Shown piece after piece: positions 32,142-43,257 of a DNA stretch of 64,000 nt. The position numbers and the translations under genes were made by a program. Under the pieces are notes generated by a model, which was not told the DNA's origin, ran no database searches, and was given only the letters and a program-made list of their open reading frames with translations. This DNA is from Monodelphis domestica (lineage: Eukaryota > Chordata > Mammalia > Didelphimorphia > Didelphidae): contig NC_077229.1 in NCBI RefSeq assembly GCF_027887165.1, forward strand, positions 115,026,520 to 115,090,519. The letters are read 5' to 3'. Every line of letters starts with the position of its first letter. The stretch's first letter is position 1.

Positions 32142-33199
32142 TTAGATTTAAAATGGTTGAAGGCATTAAACTGTAATAGTTAAAAGAATGATGTTGTAAA
32201 CTGTAGTGAGTTAAAATGGTGGAAGATATAAATTGTGATAGATATGAGAGGGTGAGTAAATTTGACCCCAGAAAATATGTTTCACTACAATGTCTTGGCT
32301 TTTAAATCAAATATAAGGTGGCCGCCAGGGAAATATTCCCAATTATTCAAATACCCAAGGCAACTGGGTTTTATAGAGATTTTAATTAATACAAATGTGG
32401 AATTAAAGAGAAGAGAGAAAGAGAGAAAAAGGAAATAAGTATGAAGGGCCTTAAAACAACATGGCCTAGACCTGAGTCTTAAGAGAGAGAGATCAGTCAG
32501 TCAGTCTTTTAACACTCACTACAAGGTCTGTCTAAGGAAGGATTCTAGTGACACCAGGCCAGCTTCATCTCAGCTAACTTCACCAGAGAGAGTTCCTGCC
32601 AGAGTCCTCCTTAAAGAGCCTTCCAGCCAGAGACTGTTCCATAGGGCCTCTCTCCAGAGCCTCCAGAGGGACAGAGTCCCCTCAGAGGAGCTCCAGCGAG
32701 ACCTCCTTAGAGATTGTCCTCCAAGAGCTTCCCTTCTCCAGAGCCTCTCTCAAGAGATTCTTCCCAAGTGATCCTCATCAGAGATCCTCCAAAAGGATTT
32801 CTTTCTCTCAAGAGATTCTGCTTTTTCTTATATAGGGGTTTTTCTCCTATGTCATCTCCCCTAAGTCCTTACATCTATCAATCACTGTAGACGTTTTCCA
32901 AAGGACTGCCCATCTGAATTCCTGCTAAATCCACTAATCTCCTCAGTAAGTCTGAACAAGAAAAAATGCTGCTGTGTCAACTAATCTCCTCAGTAAGTCT
33001 GAACCAATGAAAACACAGCTGAGTCAACTAATCTCATTAAGAGAAAACCTGCCCGACCCTTTTAGGTACCTAGCATCTCATTGTATCAATTCTAAAAAAC
33101 AGGCATGGCTCAAAGAACTCCTTGCCTTATTATAAGCATGGGTCCAAGTATTTTCATTGTTTAGCAAGGAGTTTTCTCCCCTAAAGCAGTCTTAATACA
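32142..33199 (-). mobile_element. Solo ERV LTR, minus strand, 1,058 bp
   Basis: Ends are TGTTAGATTT on the left and TAATACA on the right, so in minus-strand sense it runs from TGTATTA to TCTAACA. In sense order it has a U3 with a 47-bp tandem repeat, a TATA box (about 32827-32834), a long purine/pyrimidine-rich R, an ATTAAA signal (32381-32386) followed by 'ctctataaaacccag', and U5. No internal ERV genes are present, so it is a solo LTR. The lack of a flanking duplication and the gap in the host L1 are odd. Class I (gamma-like) is a guess from layout. Confidence 0.8.
32934..33036 (-). repeat. 47-bp tandem repeat in LTR U3
   Basis: 'ctaatctcctcagtaagtct' starts at 32934 and 32981, and a shortened third copy starts at 33028: a period of 47 bp and about 2.2 units. 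It is upstream of the TATA box in LTR sense, the usual place for enhancer repeats. Confidence 0.85.
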
Positions 33200-33850
33200 G
33201 CTATAGCACTGCTGGATTTGTACCCCAAAGAGATAATAAGGAAAAAGACTTGTACAAGAATATTTATAGCTGTGCTTTGTGGTGGCAAAAAAAAAATTGG
33301 AAAATGAGGGGTTGCCCTCTGATCAGGCAATGGCTGAACAAAGTGTGGTATTTCTTGGTGAATATTCTTGTGCTCAAAGAAACAATGAACTGGAGGAATT
33401 CTATGTAAACTAGAATGACCTCCAGGATGTGATGCAGAGTGAAAGGAGCAGAACCAGGAGAACATTATATATAGAGACTCACACTATGGTATAGTCAAAT
33501 GTAATGGACTTCTCCATTAGTGGCAATGAAGTGATCCAGAACGATTTTGGGGGAATTTATGAGAAAGAATGCTATCCACATTCAGAGGAACAACTGTGGG
33601 AGTAGAAACACAGAAGAAAAACAACTGCTTGATCACATGGGTCAATTGGAGATATAGACTCTAAATGATCACCCTAATGCAAACCTCAATAATATGGAAA
33701 TAGGTTTTGATCAAAGACACATGTAAAACCCAGTGGAATTTAGCATTGACTAAGGGAAGGGGTGGGAGGAGGAGAGGGAAAGAATATGATTCTTGTAACC
33801 AAGGGAAAATGTTCTAAATTTATTAATTAAATAAAATTTTCAAAAAAAAA
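33200..33850 (+). mobile_element. Old L1 relic, 3' end
   Basis: Resumes the host L1 at 'ctatagcactgctggatttg' (matching about 31405 of the full-length copy) and runs through the ORF2 C-terminus and 3' UTR to a 9-A tail at 33842-33850. About 150 bp of L1 sequence expected between 32141 and 33200 (equivalent of 31251-31403) is missing. No clear duplication flanks the old element. Confidence 0.85.
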
Positions 33851-33935
33851 TTCATCCCAAGTCATACATATATGCATACATATGTATTACATACATGTAA
33901 TATATACATATATGTATGTATATATACATGTTCTC
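33851..33935. repeat. CATA/TATG low-complexity block
   Basis: Degenerate alternating 'catacatatatg'-type units with local palindromes, immediately after the old L1 tail. Confidence 0.7.
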
Positions 33936-33944
33936 TCTGAGATC

Positions 33945-34185
33945 TGAGGCTGTTTTATTTTGCTTTTTGGATTTCTACCACCTAGCACAATATCTAGCAT
34001 ATATCAGGCTTTGAAGAAATGTTTTATGATTAATGGAAGAGATCACTTCTACTAGTTCAAACTGAATGGCCACTTGCTGGAGTTGTTGTAGATGGGAATC
34101 ATGTTTGGGACAGGGACTGGACTGGATGACCTCTGAGATCTTGTCTGACTGTAAAGACTCCATAATAATGTGATTTATTCTTCTA
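33945..34185 (+). mobile_element. L2/L3 terminus and CR1/L3-type 3' segment
   Basis: 'ttctaccacctagcacaata' is an L2/L3-type terminus. 'gggactggactggatgacct', 'ctgagatcttgtctgactgt' and following bases match the CR1/L3 3' end. Confidence 0.5.
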
Positions 34186-34554
34186 AGATGTTTTCTAGAT
34201 TTCATAATCTACGTAGTATTCTCATTCTTCAATTGTATTTGCTGTTCCTTACCCACAAAATTCCATCTCCTAATTCGATGCAGTTTCATCGTATGTCCCC
34301 TGTGCCTAGAATCAGTCCTAGAGAAGTAATTGTTAAATTTTCAGAGTGAGCACTTACACCCTTAGAAATTGTTAAATACTATAAACATAAATGGGTTTAT
34401 TGTGTTGTTCATTATCTTTTGTTGATTGCCTATGAATAAAATGAAGGAGAAAATGTTAAAAAATTAAATTTAAAAGTGTTATAAATATTTAAAAAACAGG
34501 TTATTCTACCCTTACTTACCTACCTCTTTCTGTAACTCTTTTATTTCTCACCTC
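34186..34554. other. Unassigned AT-rich sequence
   Basis: Nothing recognised. Confidence 0.4.
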
Positions 34555-34810
34555 TTGACTAGTGGCTTCCTTGAAGACTCGGTTAAAATGTCATTTTCCA
34601 GTCCCACTTGCTATTAGTGATTACTTTCTTAGATTACTTTCCCTTTTATCTATCTTATATGTGTTTGGTTATTTGTATGTTTTTCCCTATTATAATTATT
34701 CCCTAATAATCCCTTGAGAACAGAAACCATTTTTTCTGCCTTTCTTTGGTCTCCCCAGTATTTACCACCATGCCTCTTCTACAGTAAATCCTAGTTAAAT
34801 ATTTATTTTC
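34555..34810 (+). mobile_element. L2/L3-type LINE 3' end
   Basis: 'agtggcttccttgaagactc', 'ccctaataatcccttgagaa', 'tttggtctccccagtattta' and 'taaatcctagttaaatattt' follow the order seen at 54650-54895. Confidence 0.6.
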
Positions 34811-35935
34811 AGGAGAGGTAGACTTGTAAATATTTAACAACTTACTCTCCAAAAATGAGGATTTTTTGACACATTTTATATTTTAATCTTCATTATTAAC
34901 AGTTTCTCCATCTCTTTCTTAAATCTACATAATCAATAAAACAAGTGAGCCTTGATTTATAGCATTTGCCCATTTCTGAGATATAAATGCTCACAGTAAG
35001 AATTTAACAATTAACTCTGGCAAGCAGAGCTGGCTCCAATATACTCCCAGGCAGGCCATTATCACTTTGATCTATCATTTTGGTTCTGCCAATCAGTGCT
35101 GGTTCTTGCTTCAGATGAAATGAAGGAAGCACATACATTTCTGGTTTCCTTCAATAGGTCATGTTAATGTTGCTTTTGCCAATGACTGGACACCTAAGAT
35201 CATGGATATAGAGTGACCACAAAGGTAGTTTTTACAGTCACATCAAGGGACTGAGCAGGCAGTGGTGTAGTGTTCCAGGAGCTGATCCTCAACTTTCTTT
35301 CCAAAGTAAAGAAATCCCCAAAGCTTGATTTAGCCATCTGTCCTTGATGACTGAATGATTGAGAGAACTTCCTTCATAACTCTAGTGCAGAGGTGCCAAA
35401 ACAGCAGCATGAGATGAGAATTATCCTGCTATCTATCCTCTTCCAATGTCGTTGTTAGAATTTTCCCTTTTTAAAATTCCCTCAATATTTAACACATTTT
35501 TGGATCTGTGCCTGAGAGACAGGCTCCTCCTGGAAGAGATTTGCTATTTCTGCCTTTCTTCCAGGTGCCCATCTGCAGTCTTGACAAGTTTCTGCATGCA
35601 GAGCTAGAGAGACTCCCTGATAGGATCTGTAGCATTTCTTTCTGGAAAAGACAAATCTCTGCTGCTTGGAAAAAGAAGAAAATGGTTTCTGGCTCAATCT
35701 AGAACTATTGCTCCCATTTGGGAAGTGCACAATGATGGACTTTTTTTCTTTTTTAAAAGGGAAGGGAAAAAAAACAAAATAAATCAAATTCTCCTTTTCC
35801 AAGTTAGAATCAATTAATTCCTCAATAAATTCTTTATGGGAACCCTCTATCCACAAGACACTGTATTTAGTGTTATATATCTGGGATAGAGAGATCATGC
35901 AAAAGAGATGGAGTATCACAACTTAATTCAATACA
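34811..35935. other. Unassigned, possibly unique sequence
   Basis: The stretch 35440-35930 is less AT-rich and shows no repeat I recognise. Frames of 145 codons (minus, 35482-35919) and 64 codons (plus) occur here without known domains. 34950-35060 may be an unnamed old repeat. Confidence 0.35.
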
Positions 35936-36110
35936 ACTAAAGTCTGTATACATTTATTAAATGCCTACTATTTGTAAGGAGCTCTGCTAGGCATTAAAGA
36001 TAAAAAGATCAGTGAGTCAGTTAAAAAAATAAAGCTATTGAGTTTCCTAGGTGGTACACACTGAACTGAGTGCTGAAAATACAAAGAAGGTGAAAACAGA
36101 TCCTGCTCTC
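35936..36110 (-). mobile_element. L2/L3-type LINE 3' ends, minus strand
   Basis: 'acatttattaaatgcctact', 'gctctgctaggcattaaaga' and a second 'gtgctgaaaatacaaagaag' are reverse-complement L2/L3 termini, perhaps two fragments. Confidence 0.55.
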
Positions 36111-36480
36111 TGTGGCTTGTTTCCTTACAAATTCTTCCCTTATCCATAGATATGATAGGTAAATTCTTCTGTACTCCCCCAATTTGCTTATGATATCACC
36201 CTTTATGTCCAAATCATGTTTCTATCTCCATTATATCTTAGTATATGGTATGAGATGTTATCTATACATAGTTTCTGCCAAACTGATTTCCAGTTTTCCT
36301 AGCAGTTTTTTTTTTTCCATTCAAAAAGTGAGTTCTTGGATCTTTGGGTTTATTAAACACTAGATTGCAATGGTCATTTGCTATTGTGTACTTAATCTAT
36401 TCTGCTGATCTATCACCATTTCTTAACCAGTACCAGATTGTAATAAATGTTGAGGGATGGCTATTGATTTATGTGGGTTT
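36111..36480 (-). mobile_element. L1 ORF2 fragment, inverted half
   Basis: Reverse complement of L1 ORF2: 'ctgtactcccccaatttgct', 'atctttgggtttattaaaca', 'ctattctgctgatctatcac' and 'taaccagtaccaga' correspond to about 30900 down to 30545 of the full-length copy. It abuts the plus-strand L1 fragment that follows, which starts at about the equivalent of 30945. Confidence 0.7.
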
Positions 36481-36527
36481 ATTTTATATCCTCTGATGAG
36501 TGATGAGGATACAAAATGAAAAAAAAA

Positions 36528-37290
36528 TTATACAAGTAAAATCAATGTAATAAAAATTAGAAGGAAAGCAGAAAATGGAGGAAATTTTTATATTGAGTTT
36601 TTTGAAAAATGACTTATTTCTCAAATATATAGAGGATTGAGTCAAATTTATAAGAATACAAGTTATTTCACAATTGGCAAATGGTCAAAGGATATAAACA
36701 GGCAAATGAAAAAAATCAAAAGTATATATAGTCATATATATATATATATATATATATGCTCTAAATAACAATTAAAGAAATGCAAATGAAAACAACTGAC
36801 AAATCACCTCAAACCTATCAGACTGGCTAATATGATAGAAAAGGAGATGACAAATGTTGGAGGGAATGTGGGAAGATTGGAACATTAATTCATGATTCAC
36901 ATTGTTATGAACTGATCCAATCATTGTGGAGACTGATTTTGAACTATGCTTAAAAGACTATAAAACTGTGTTTACCCTTTGGCCCAGCAATATCACTATT
37001 AGGTCTGTATCCCAAAGAGACTAAAAAAATGACCTATTTGTATAAAAATATTTATGGCAGCTCTTCTTATGATGGTGAGGAATTAGAAATCAAGGGAAAC
37101 CCCATCAATTGGGGAATGACTGAACAAGTTGTGGCATACAATTGTGATGGTACACTATTGTTCTATAAAAAATGATAGGCAGGATGCTTTCAGAAAAACC
37201 TGGAAGACTTACATGAACTGATGCAGAGTGAAGTGAGCAGAACCAGGCAATATTGTATAATGATCAGCTTTGAATGACTTGGCTATTCTA
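36528..37290 (+). mobile_element. L1 ORF2 3' part, direct half
   Basis: 'aaaatcaatgtaataaaaat', 'ttggcaaatggtcaaaggat', 'gaaatgcaaatgaaaacaac', 'gttggagggaatgtgggaag', 'gtatcccaaagagactaaaa' and 'catcaattggggaatgactg' follow the ORF2 C-terminal coding sequence of the full-length copy with many indels. A (TA)n expansion of about 12 units lies near 36735-36758. Old and dead. Confidence 0.85.
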
Positions 37291-37722
37291 TGTTAAGAAA
37301 TTAGGTTATAGAACTCCCTTCTCAAAAATGAATTAGGACCCATCTCCTGATCCCTCATTCTCTATCCCAAAGTGATCACCCCCTCTATCACTCTTATCAC
37401 TTCTTTGGAACTTATATCTTCCCTTGTATTAGGATAATTTTTTTCACATGTGAATATCTTGATTCCCCATGTCAGCTGACTCTCCATCTTCTATCCCTGG
37501 GCTCTTAATTTTATTATCTCCTAAATTCATCCTTTCTTTCAAGGCCCATGTCATCCCCCTTCCTCTCCCCAAAAAATCAATTACATTTCTTTCCTTTAGT
37601 TCTTCATAGCATTTTTCCTGGAATTTCCCTTTGCTCTAACCTCTCTCTTTCACAGCATCATAATTCTTTGACTACCTTTGTCTACTCTATGAGAATTAGA
37701 TGTTTTTGTGGTTAAGGCAATT
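37291..37722. other. Unassigned pyrimidine-leaning sequence
   Basis: No repeat or exon is recognised with confidence. Parts near 37440-37660 resemble the L2/L3 upstream segment. Confidence 0.3.
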
Positions 37723-37723
37723 A

Positions 37724-37751
37724 AAAGAGAGAGAGAGACAGAGAGAGAGAC

Positions 37752-37821
<70 letters not shown>
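37724..37821. repeat. (GA)n microsatellite
   Basis: About 98 bp of GA units, with CAGA interruptions in the first half and an uninterrupted run at the end. Confidence 0.95.
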
Positions 37822-37825
<4 letters not shown>

Positions 37826-38034
37826 TGATTGAGGGGAAAGAATTTAGCTAAACCTTGAACCCCCAGGACAACCAGAGTGTCATGCCAGGACTATGATGAA
37901 CAGTTCCCTGGGGCCAAAATTCCAGTGAGGTGAGGTTCAGAAGCAGCAGTGAAAGTCAGGGATGGGAGTCAGGGTAAGTGAGCCAACTAAAGCTAGAATA
38001 GGAATTTGTACTCTAGTGGTCCAGGGAGTAGAAT

Positions 38035-38170
38035 TCACTTAGTATCATCATCATCCTTACTTTACATATTGGAAAAGTAAAAGTCAGAAAATGAAATGAC
38101 TGGCCTAAAGTCACAGAGCTGGTAAAGGTAGAGCTAGGACTGGAACCTATGGCTTTCGTCACTAAATGGT
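38035..38170 (-). mobile_element. MIR-type SINE, partial, minus strand
   Basis: 'aaatgactggcctaaagtca', 'cagagctggtaaaggtagag' and 'ctaggactggaacctatggc' follow the MIR reverse complement. Confidence 0.65.
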
Positions 38171-38574
38171 ACATCATTTCTATTATAACATGCTGTTTGC
38201 ATGCATCTGTGAACCCAGTTTGGCAAATGAGTTAACAGAGCTCTTGACAGCTCAAAAAGTTAGCCTTGTACCAATGGGATCCTTAATTGAAGGTGACGAT
38301 CTGGATCTCATGGGGCATAACTTACCTTTTAATAGTTCCATAGCTTTGGAATCACCCATCCTTGGCTTTGTTTTATTGTTTAATTATGGGGCCACCTGCT
38401 GCAGAATGGAAAGGACGTATTTTTAAAGATTTTTTCAAAGGCTTTCCTAATTATGTGGGTAAGTACTTTTTGTGATGTATCTCTGAAATTAAGTTCACTT
38501 TGTTGGTATTTTTCTACCCTCTCTGTGCTGTTATCACTATTAAGCTTGGTGGTTTTTGTTGGATATTAGTTCTT
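38171..38574. other. Unassigned sequence
   Basis: An 86-codon plus-strand frame (38166-38426) has no domain I recognise. Nothing else seen. Confidence 0.35.
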
Positions 38575-38835
38575 ACTCTTGAAGTTTTCCTTTGCTTCCT
38601 CCAGGAAATCTTCTCTGATGCTTCCAACTCCCTCTTCTGATATGATATTTACTTTATTTTATCCTTCCTTGATAAAATAATAATCTAATGTTGCCCATAA
38701 AAGTTTTCTGTTTCTATGTTATTCTTTTCCTAAACTATAAGCTCTGTGAGGGAAATCTGTTTCTGATCTAAATTACCTATCTTCTTCACTGGACCCAAAA
38801 AGTTATTATTCAACATTTAACAAATATATGTTTTT
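38575..38835 (+). mobile_element. L2/L3-type LINE 3' region
   Basis: 'tcctccaggaaatcttctct', 'cctaaactataagctctgtg' and 'caacatttaacaaatatatg' occur in family order. Diverged. Confidence 0.5.
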
Positions 38836-38854
38836 ATCATCAATTTCAATTAAA

Positions 38855-39115
38855 ATAATAATTATCACTTACATATCTCTTTAAGATGTATAAAGTGCTT
38901 CATTTGTTGGTCTTTGTAATAGCTTTATGAGATTGGTGTTTTATAATCTTTTATGTTTTATATTTTTTATATCTGGTGTTTTATAATCTTCATATTTAAA
39001 GATGAGGAAACTGAGGCATAAGATGAAATTAAGTGACTTGTCTAAGGTCACACAGATGAGGATTCAGGTCTACCTGACTTTGACTTTAGGCAACTCTATC
39101 TACTGTATTCCTTAA
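38855..39115 (-). mobile_element. MIR-type SINE, minus strand
   Basis: 'gtataaagtgcttcatttgt', 'agatgaggaaactgaggcat', 'tctaaggtcacacagatgag' and 'ctctatctactgtattcc'. A short local duplication ('ggtgttttataatctt', twice, 38935-38990) sits in its middle. Confidence 0.75.
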
Positions 39116-39139
39116 GTACCTGTTTATTATTTGAATTCA

Positions 39140-39225
39140 AAAGTCCCTGGACTAGGACTCAGGAGATCTGGTGTTTATGTGCATTTTAGTTCCGCAATTG
39201 TTGTATGACCTTGAGCAAGGGAGCG
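39140..39225 (+). mobile_element. CORE-SINE fragment
   Basis: 'gactaggactcaggagatct' and 'tgtatgaccttgagcaagg' match the SINE middle. Confidence 0.45.
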
Positions 39226-39329
39226 AAGAAAGCAGTTTGTTGAAACTGGAGAAGTTTCTAAATTTGAAATCTAAGAGCCTAGTTCAGTATTAACACTAGA
39301 CAGCATATTGACAATGTGTTAAAATCACT

Positions 39330-39530
39330 TTGCAGTATATTATATTTTTGATATCATTTGACCTTAACAATATGAGGGAGGTGCTATTATTATCCAAATT
39401 TTATAGATGACAGAAGTTAAGGGAATTGGCCAGGGCTGCGCAGCTAAATGTCTGAAGTAGAATTTGAATTCAGGTTTAATCTGAAATCAGATACAGGACT
39501 TTGTCTACTGAAGCATCTCGCCTCCTCTGC
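39330..39530 (-). mobile_element. MIR-type SINE, minus strand
   Basis: 'tgaccttaacaatatgaggg', 'aattggccagggctgcgcag' and 'agtagaatttgaattcaggt' follow the MIR reverse complement. Confidence 0.65.
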
Positions 39531-39554
39531 AGCTCTGTAAAGTAGATATCTTTG

Positions 39555-39720
39555 ATTTTCAGTATCACCTAAGTACTCCAAGCCTCAATTTCTTCAATTG
39601 GGAACTTACAGAAGTTGGACTAATTGAACACCAAATGTTCCTTCTAGCCTTATAATCATGATTCTCCTATCCCAAGATCTTCAATGTCTCTGATTCTCAG
39701 GCTCTTTTCTGTAAAATTAA
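39555..39720 (+). mobile_element. MIR3-like SINE, plus strand
   Basis: 'caagcctcaatttcttcaat', 'gttggactaattgaacacc' and 'ccttctagccttataatcat' follow the MIR3 sense 3' half. Confidence 0.5.
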
Positions 39721-39984
39721 GGAATAGATTACATAATGTTTAACTTTTCTTCGTACTCTATATTTTTACTATATCATTTACATTTGATATGATAGAAAGA
39801 GTAATTTTCTTTTTTCTTTTTATTGATATTTTATTTTCAGTCCCTTCCTGCTCTGGGTAATCCTAGGAATATCAAAAGTTATTTGTAAAATGAAGGTTAC
39901 TTTATACATTACTTTTTGGAAAATTACAGTGATTTCTTTCAGCATTTGTCAAAACTTAACTTTGGAAGGTACCCAGAGGCCATC

Positions 39985-40075
39985 CATTCATTTATCATTC
40001 AAAGGATTTTTACCAATCACTTATTATATATTAGGTATTGGACTAAGCACTAAGGATACAAAGAAAAAAAGTTTT
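39985..40075 (-). mobile_element. L2/L3-type LINE 3' end, minus strand
   Basis: 'accaatcacttattatatat' and 'attggactaagcactaagga' are a reverse-complement terminus. Confidence 0.5.
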
Positions 40076-40135
40076 AACACTTTTTTCCTAGCAGGAAGCA
40101 TTTCAGTTTTTTCTAGATTTCTTTTTTAAGAGCTT

Positions 40136-40275
40136 TCTTGATATATTTTATTTATGTATCATTATAAAATAAATAATATATTTATAAAATATATATTATA
40201 TGTAATATATAAAATATAAAAATATATAAAATATATATGTTTATAAAAACATTATAAAATAAATAAAATAAAATC
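40136..40275. repeat. AT-rich low complexity
   Basis: Irregular ATAAA/TATAT repeats. No ORF or signal. Confidence 0.85.
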
Positions 40276-40309
40276 TTCCTTCCTTTCCCCTACTAGAAAT
40301 CCATCATGA

Positions 40310-40465
40310 TCAACCAATCTACAAATATTTTTTAGAACCTGCTATGTTCTAGGCACTATGCTAAGTGTTAGAGATACAAATATGAAAAATAAAGCAATCT
40401 CTACTCTATGGGATATTTCATTCTAACGGGGAAACAACAAGTGACTATATAAATAAATGTGACCC
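40310..40465 (-). mobile_element. L2/L3-type LINE 3' end, minus strand
   Basis: 'gaacctgctatgttctaggc', 'actatgctaagtgttagaga' and 'gggatatttcattctaacgg' are a clear reverse-complement terminus. Confidence 0.75.
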
Positions 40466-40600
40466 TGGCCAATTCCCTTCCCCTATTTGTTACTCAATTT
40501 CCTCCTCTGTAAAATGGAGTGGTTGGACTAGGCAATTTCTACTTGCCTATCCAGGATTAGCATTCACTGTAAGTTTCTTTAATTCTTGGAATTTCAGCAG
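40466..40600 (+). mobile_element. MIR3-like SINE fragment
   Basis: 'gaccctggccaattcccttc', 'ctcctctgtaaaatggagtg' and 'gttggactaggcaatttcta' match the MIR3-like 3' half. Confidence 0.55.
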
Positions 40601-40894
40601 TCATTTCACTAGAATGCTTCCTGAATGGGACAAATGGCAAAGAAATGGAAACAGTTCAGCTTTTACCTTTCATGATCTACTAAAACAAGTTAAAAAATCA
40701 GAACCACAAATCCTTTCTTCATGTTCCTTTTCTCTGTTTGAATATTTGCAAAACAAATTCACTTAATTTAACTAAATTCACTCATTCAGGTGACTTCCCA
40801 TGTAACATAGAGCTAAAATGATTTGGTTACATCCCCAGGACAATTTTGGAGAATAGATAATGTTGCTTTTTAATTCTTCCAGGTATTCATATCT
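40601..40894. other. Unassigned sequence
   Basis: Nothing recognised. Confidence 0.4.
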
Positions 40895-41060
40895 TTCATG
40901 GCTTTATTGAGTCATAAAATTTTGGAACTGGTACCTACTTTAGACTACTTAAAGACAGATCACAGAATGTTAGAGGCAGAATGAACCTTAGGATGTAGGG
41001 TATTAGAACACAGAACATAAGAACTTTTAAAAATGGAACCATAATCTGAGACCTAAAGAA
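40895..41060. repeat. SINE-module array 3, short
   Basis: Two to three head-to-tail degenerate units: 'cagaatgttagaggcagaat', 'gaaccttaggatgtagggta' and 'ttagaacacagaacataaga'. Same module as at 20-21.5 kb. Confidence 0.45.
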
Positions 41061-41194
41061 ACATAAGGAAATGCACACAGGTACAGGGCATCCCAAAATT
41101 CATTGCAATTGAAAGGTATTTAAAATATAAAAATGCACTGATTTTTTGATACCTTGATATGACCTATATTGTGATAAATGTCAAAAACCATGCC

Positions 41195-41645
41195 CTAATA
41201 AATTATATAAGAAAAATGAAAGAGAGAACTTCCAACAAGGGGATGAGGGAAGGCTTCATCGAGGAGGAAAAATTTGTTTGGTAGTGTAGGGGTGAGATTT
41301 GAAGATAGAGAAGGATGCCAAGAGGAGGAAGCATGAAAAGAATGTGTTTCATACCTGAGAAATGGCCTGAAAAGACAGTAAAATCAGGACAGGATCAGCA
41401 GACATCTAATTGCCCCATTTTACTGGAACATAGAATGGGTAAAAGACAGTAGCATGAAATAAGACCCAGAGGGCAATTAGGTGTTAGATGGTAAAGGGCT
41501 TTAAATAGAGTTTTATTTTAACCTGTAGGCAATAGGAAATTGACATATATTAGGAAAGATGTAACCTACTCATTCCTGGATGTTAGGAAGATTATTTTAG
41601 TAGCTGAGTGGAGGATGGATTGGATTGGAAAGAAAATAAAGGCAG
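41195..41645 (-). mobile_element. L2/L3-type LINE, minus strand
   Basis: 'atgagggaaggcttcatcga', 'atggtaaagggctttaaata', 'acctgtaggcaataggaaat' and 'ctgagtggaggatggattgg' are the reverse complement, in order, of 54300-54720. Confidence 0.75.
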
Positions 41646-41654
41646 GTAAGACTA

Positions 41655-41840
41655 TTAAAAATAGAAAGGACCTTAAAATATAGAATATTGGCATAAGAAG
41701 ATTCCTTAGAAAATGTTTTATCCTACCCTATCTTGTGCTTTCATTTCACTGAGGACATTGAGAATCAAAAATGGAAATGGCTTCTCCTAAGACATACAGC
41801 TAGCTAGTGATTAAGCTGAGACTCAAAACCAAGTTGTTGT
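41655..41840 (-). mobile_element. MIR3-like SINE
   Basis: 'aaatagaaaggaccttaaaa' and 'aagacatacagctagctagt' mark the two halves of a diverged copy. Confidence 0.5.
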
Positions 41841-43000
41841 TTTTTTAAACCATTATTATGTCATCTCCTTACATGGACAATTGATATATAGAGGATCTAC
41901 ATTCACTGAAATGGTTCTGGAAAAAAATCTATGTGGTAATTGATAAAAATTTTGAACATGACTGGACCAAGATCTTTAAGCAAATTATAATCACCATTTT
42001 GGTGTGGTGTGTGGGTTTAAGAGTAAGAAATGAGACTACATCATGTTAATATTTATGTATTATGCACATGATTAAAGTATTTTGTAGTCCTTATAATACT
42101 GGGAATTTTTTCCCTGATTTATTTGGAGTACAACTCTTTCCTGGAAGTTGGGTACAGTTGAGGTTTAGGGAGACCAGATGAGACACCAGATGGGACTGAC
42201 TTGGGCTCAAGGTGGTGTGACCATGTGGCATCAGGGTCCAGATGTCCCAAGTTAAGACCTTGGTGGAATTTTTAAGCACAGAATCCTGGAGAAGAAACAA
42301 CGGACAGGTGAAAAGATAGCCATCTTCATGTATTGAAGGGCAAAGCAGATTCAGAAAAATGATAAACTCAATGACTGTAACAATGTAAATGTGAGAAAAA
42401 ACCCAAACTCTGAAACTGAATACTAAATTATAACAATGATCTCCTTAGGAGGTTGACACTGAAAAGGAACTGAGAAAATTTAGCTTTCTTTCTTTGCAGA
42501 ACTGGGGGACTACATAGTATTGAATAATTAAATCATTGTTGACTTTATTGATATCTTAATTGGCAATGTTGAATTTTTTAAAAACTTAAAAACAAATTTT
42601 TACAAGAAATGACTCACTGAATGCTGAAGGGATTATATTTGGAAATGTTTGGATTATATTTGGAATTATTTGGGAAAAAAGAAAAGCTAACAATATTTTT
42701 TTTAAAATCTAAAAAGATAATTAAAGGACAATTAAGAAAAATTAAGGACTTTCACATGACACAGGGATGAGATTTGTTCTACTTGGCACCAGAGAGGAGC
42801 ATTGAAAGTAAAAGAAATAAGTTACAAGGGGAGATGGAGGGTAGGGGTAGAGAAACAGATTTTGCTTCTTTGTAAAGTAAAGTTCCAAAGTAGAATGGGA
42901 GTATAATGCATTCCCCGTAATCTTTAAGGTTAGGCTAATTTATCACTTTAGGGGGATGTTGTAGATAAGATGCTTGTTGAGGTATGTGTAGGAATAGATT
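41841..43000. other. Unassigned AT-rich sequence
   Basis: No repeat, exon or RNA recognised. A 69-codon minus-strand frame near 42091-42300 is without known domain. Confidence 0.35.
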
Positions 43001-43006
43001 ATTTTT

Positions 43007-43257
43007 AGAAATCTAGGTAGTACAGTAGAGCTGTATTTGAACTCAGGAAGACTTAATGAGTGTCCTTTCTCAGACACTAATTGTATAACTCTGGGCAAGT
43101 CACTTAACTGTTGCTATCCTCAGTTTCCTCATTTGTAAAATGCAAATAATGAATCTGCCTCTCAGGACTGTTTTAAAGATCAAATGAGATAATAATTGTA
43201 AAGTGTATAGCAAAGTGCCTGGCATATAGTAAGTATTCTATATGTGTTGTTATTGCA
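43007..43257 (+). mobile_element. MIR, near full length
   Basis: Head 'taggtagtacagtagagctg', core 'tgtataactctgggcaagtc', then 'cagtttcctcatttgtaaaa', 'gatcaaatgagataataatt' and the tail 'gcaaagtgcctggcatatag'. One of the most complete MIR copies here. Confidence 0.85.

Noticed and set aside
33181..33465. 94-codon minus-strand frame
   Set aside because: Antisense of the old L1 ORF2 3' end.
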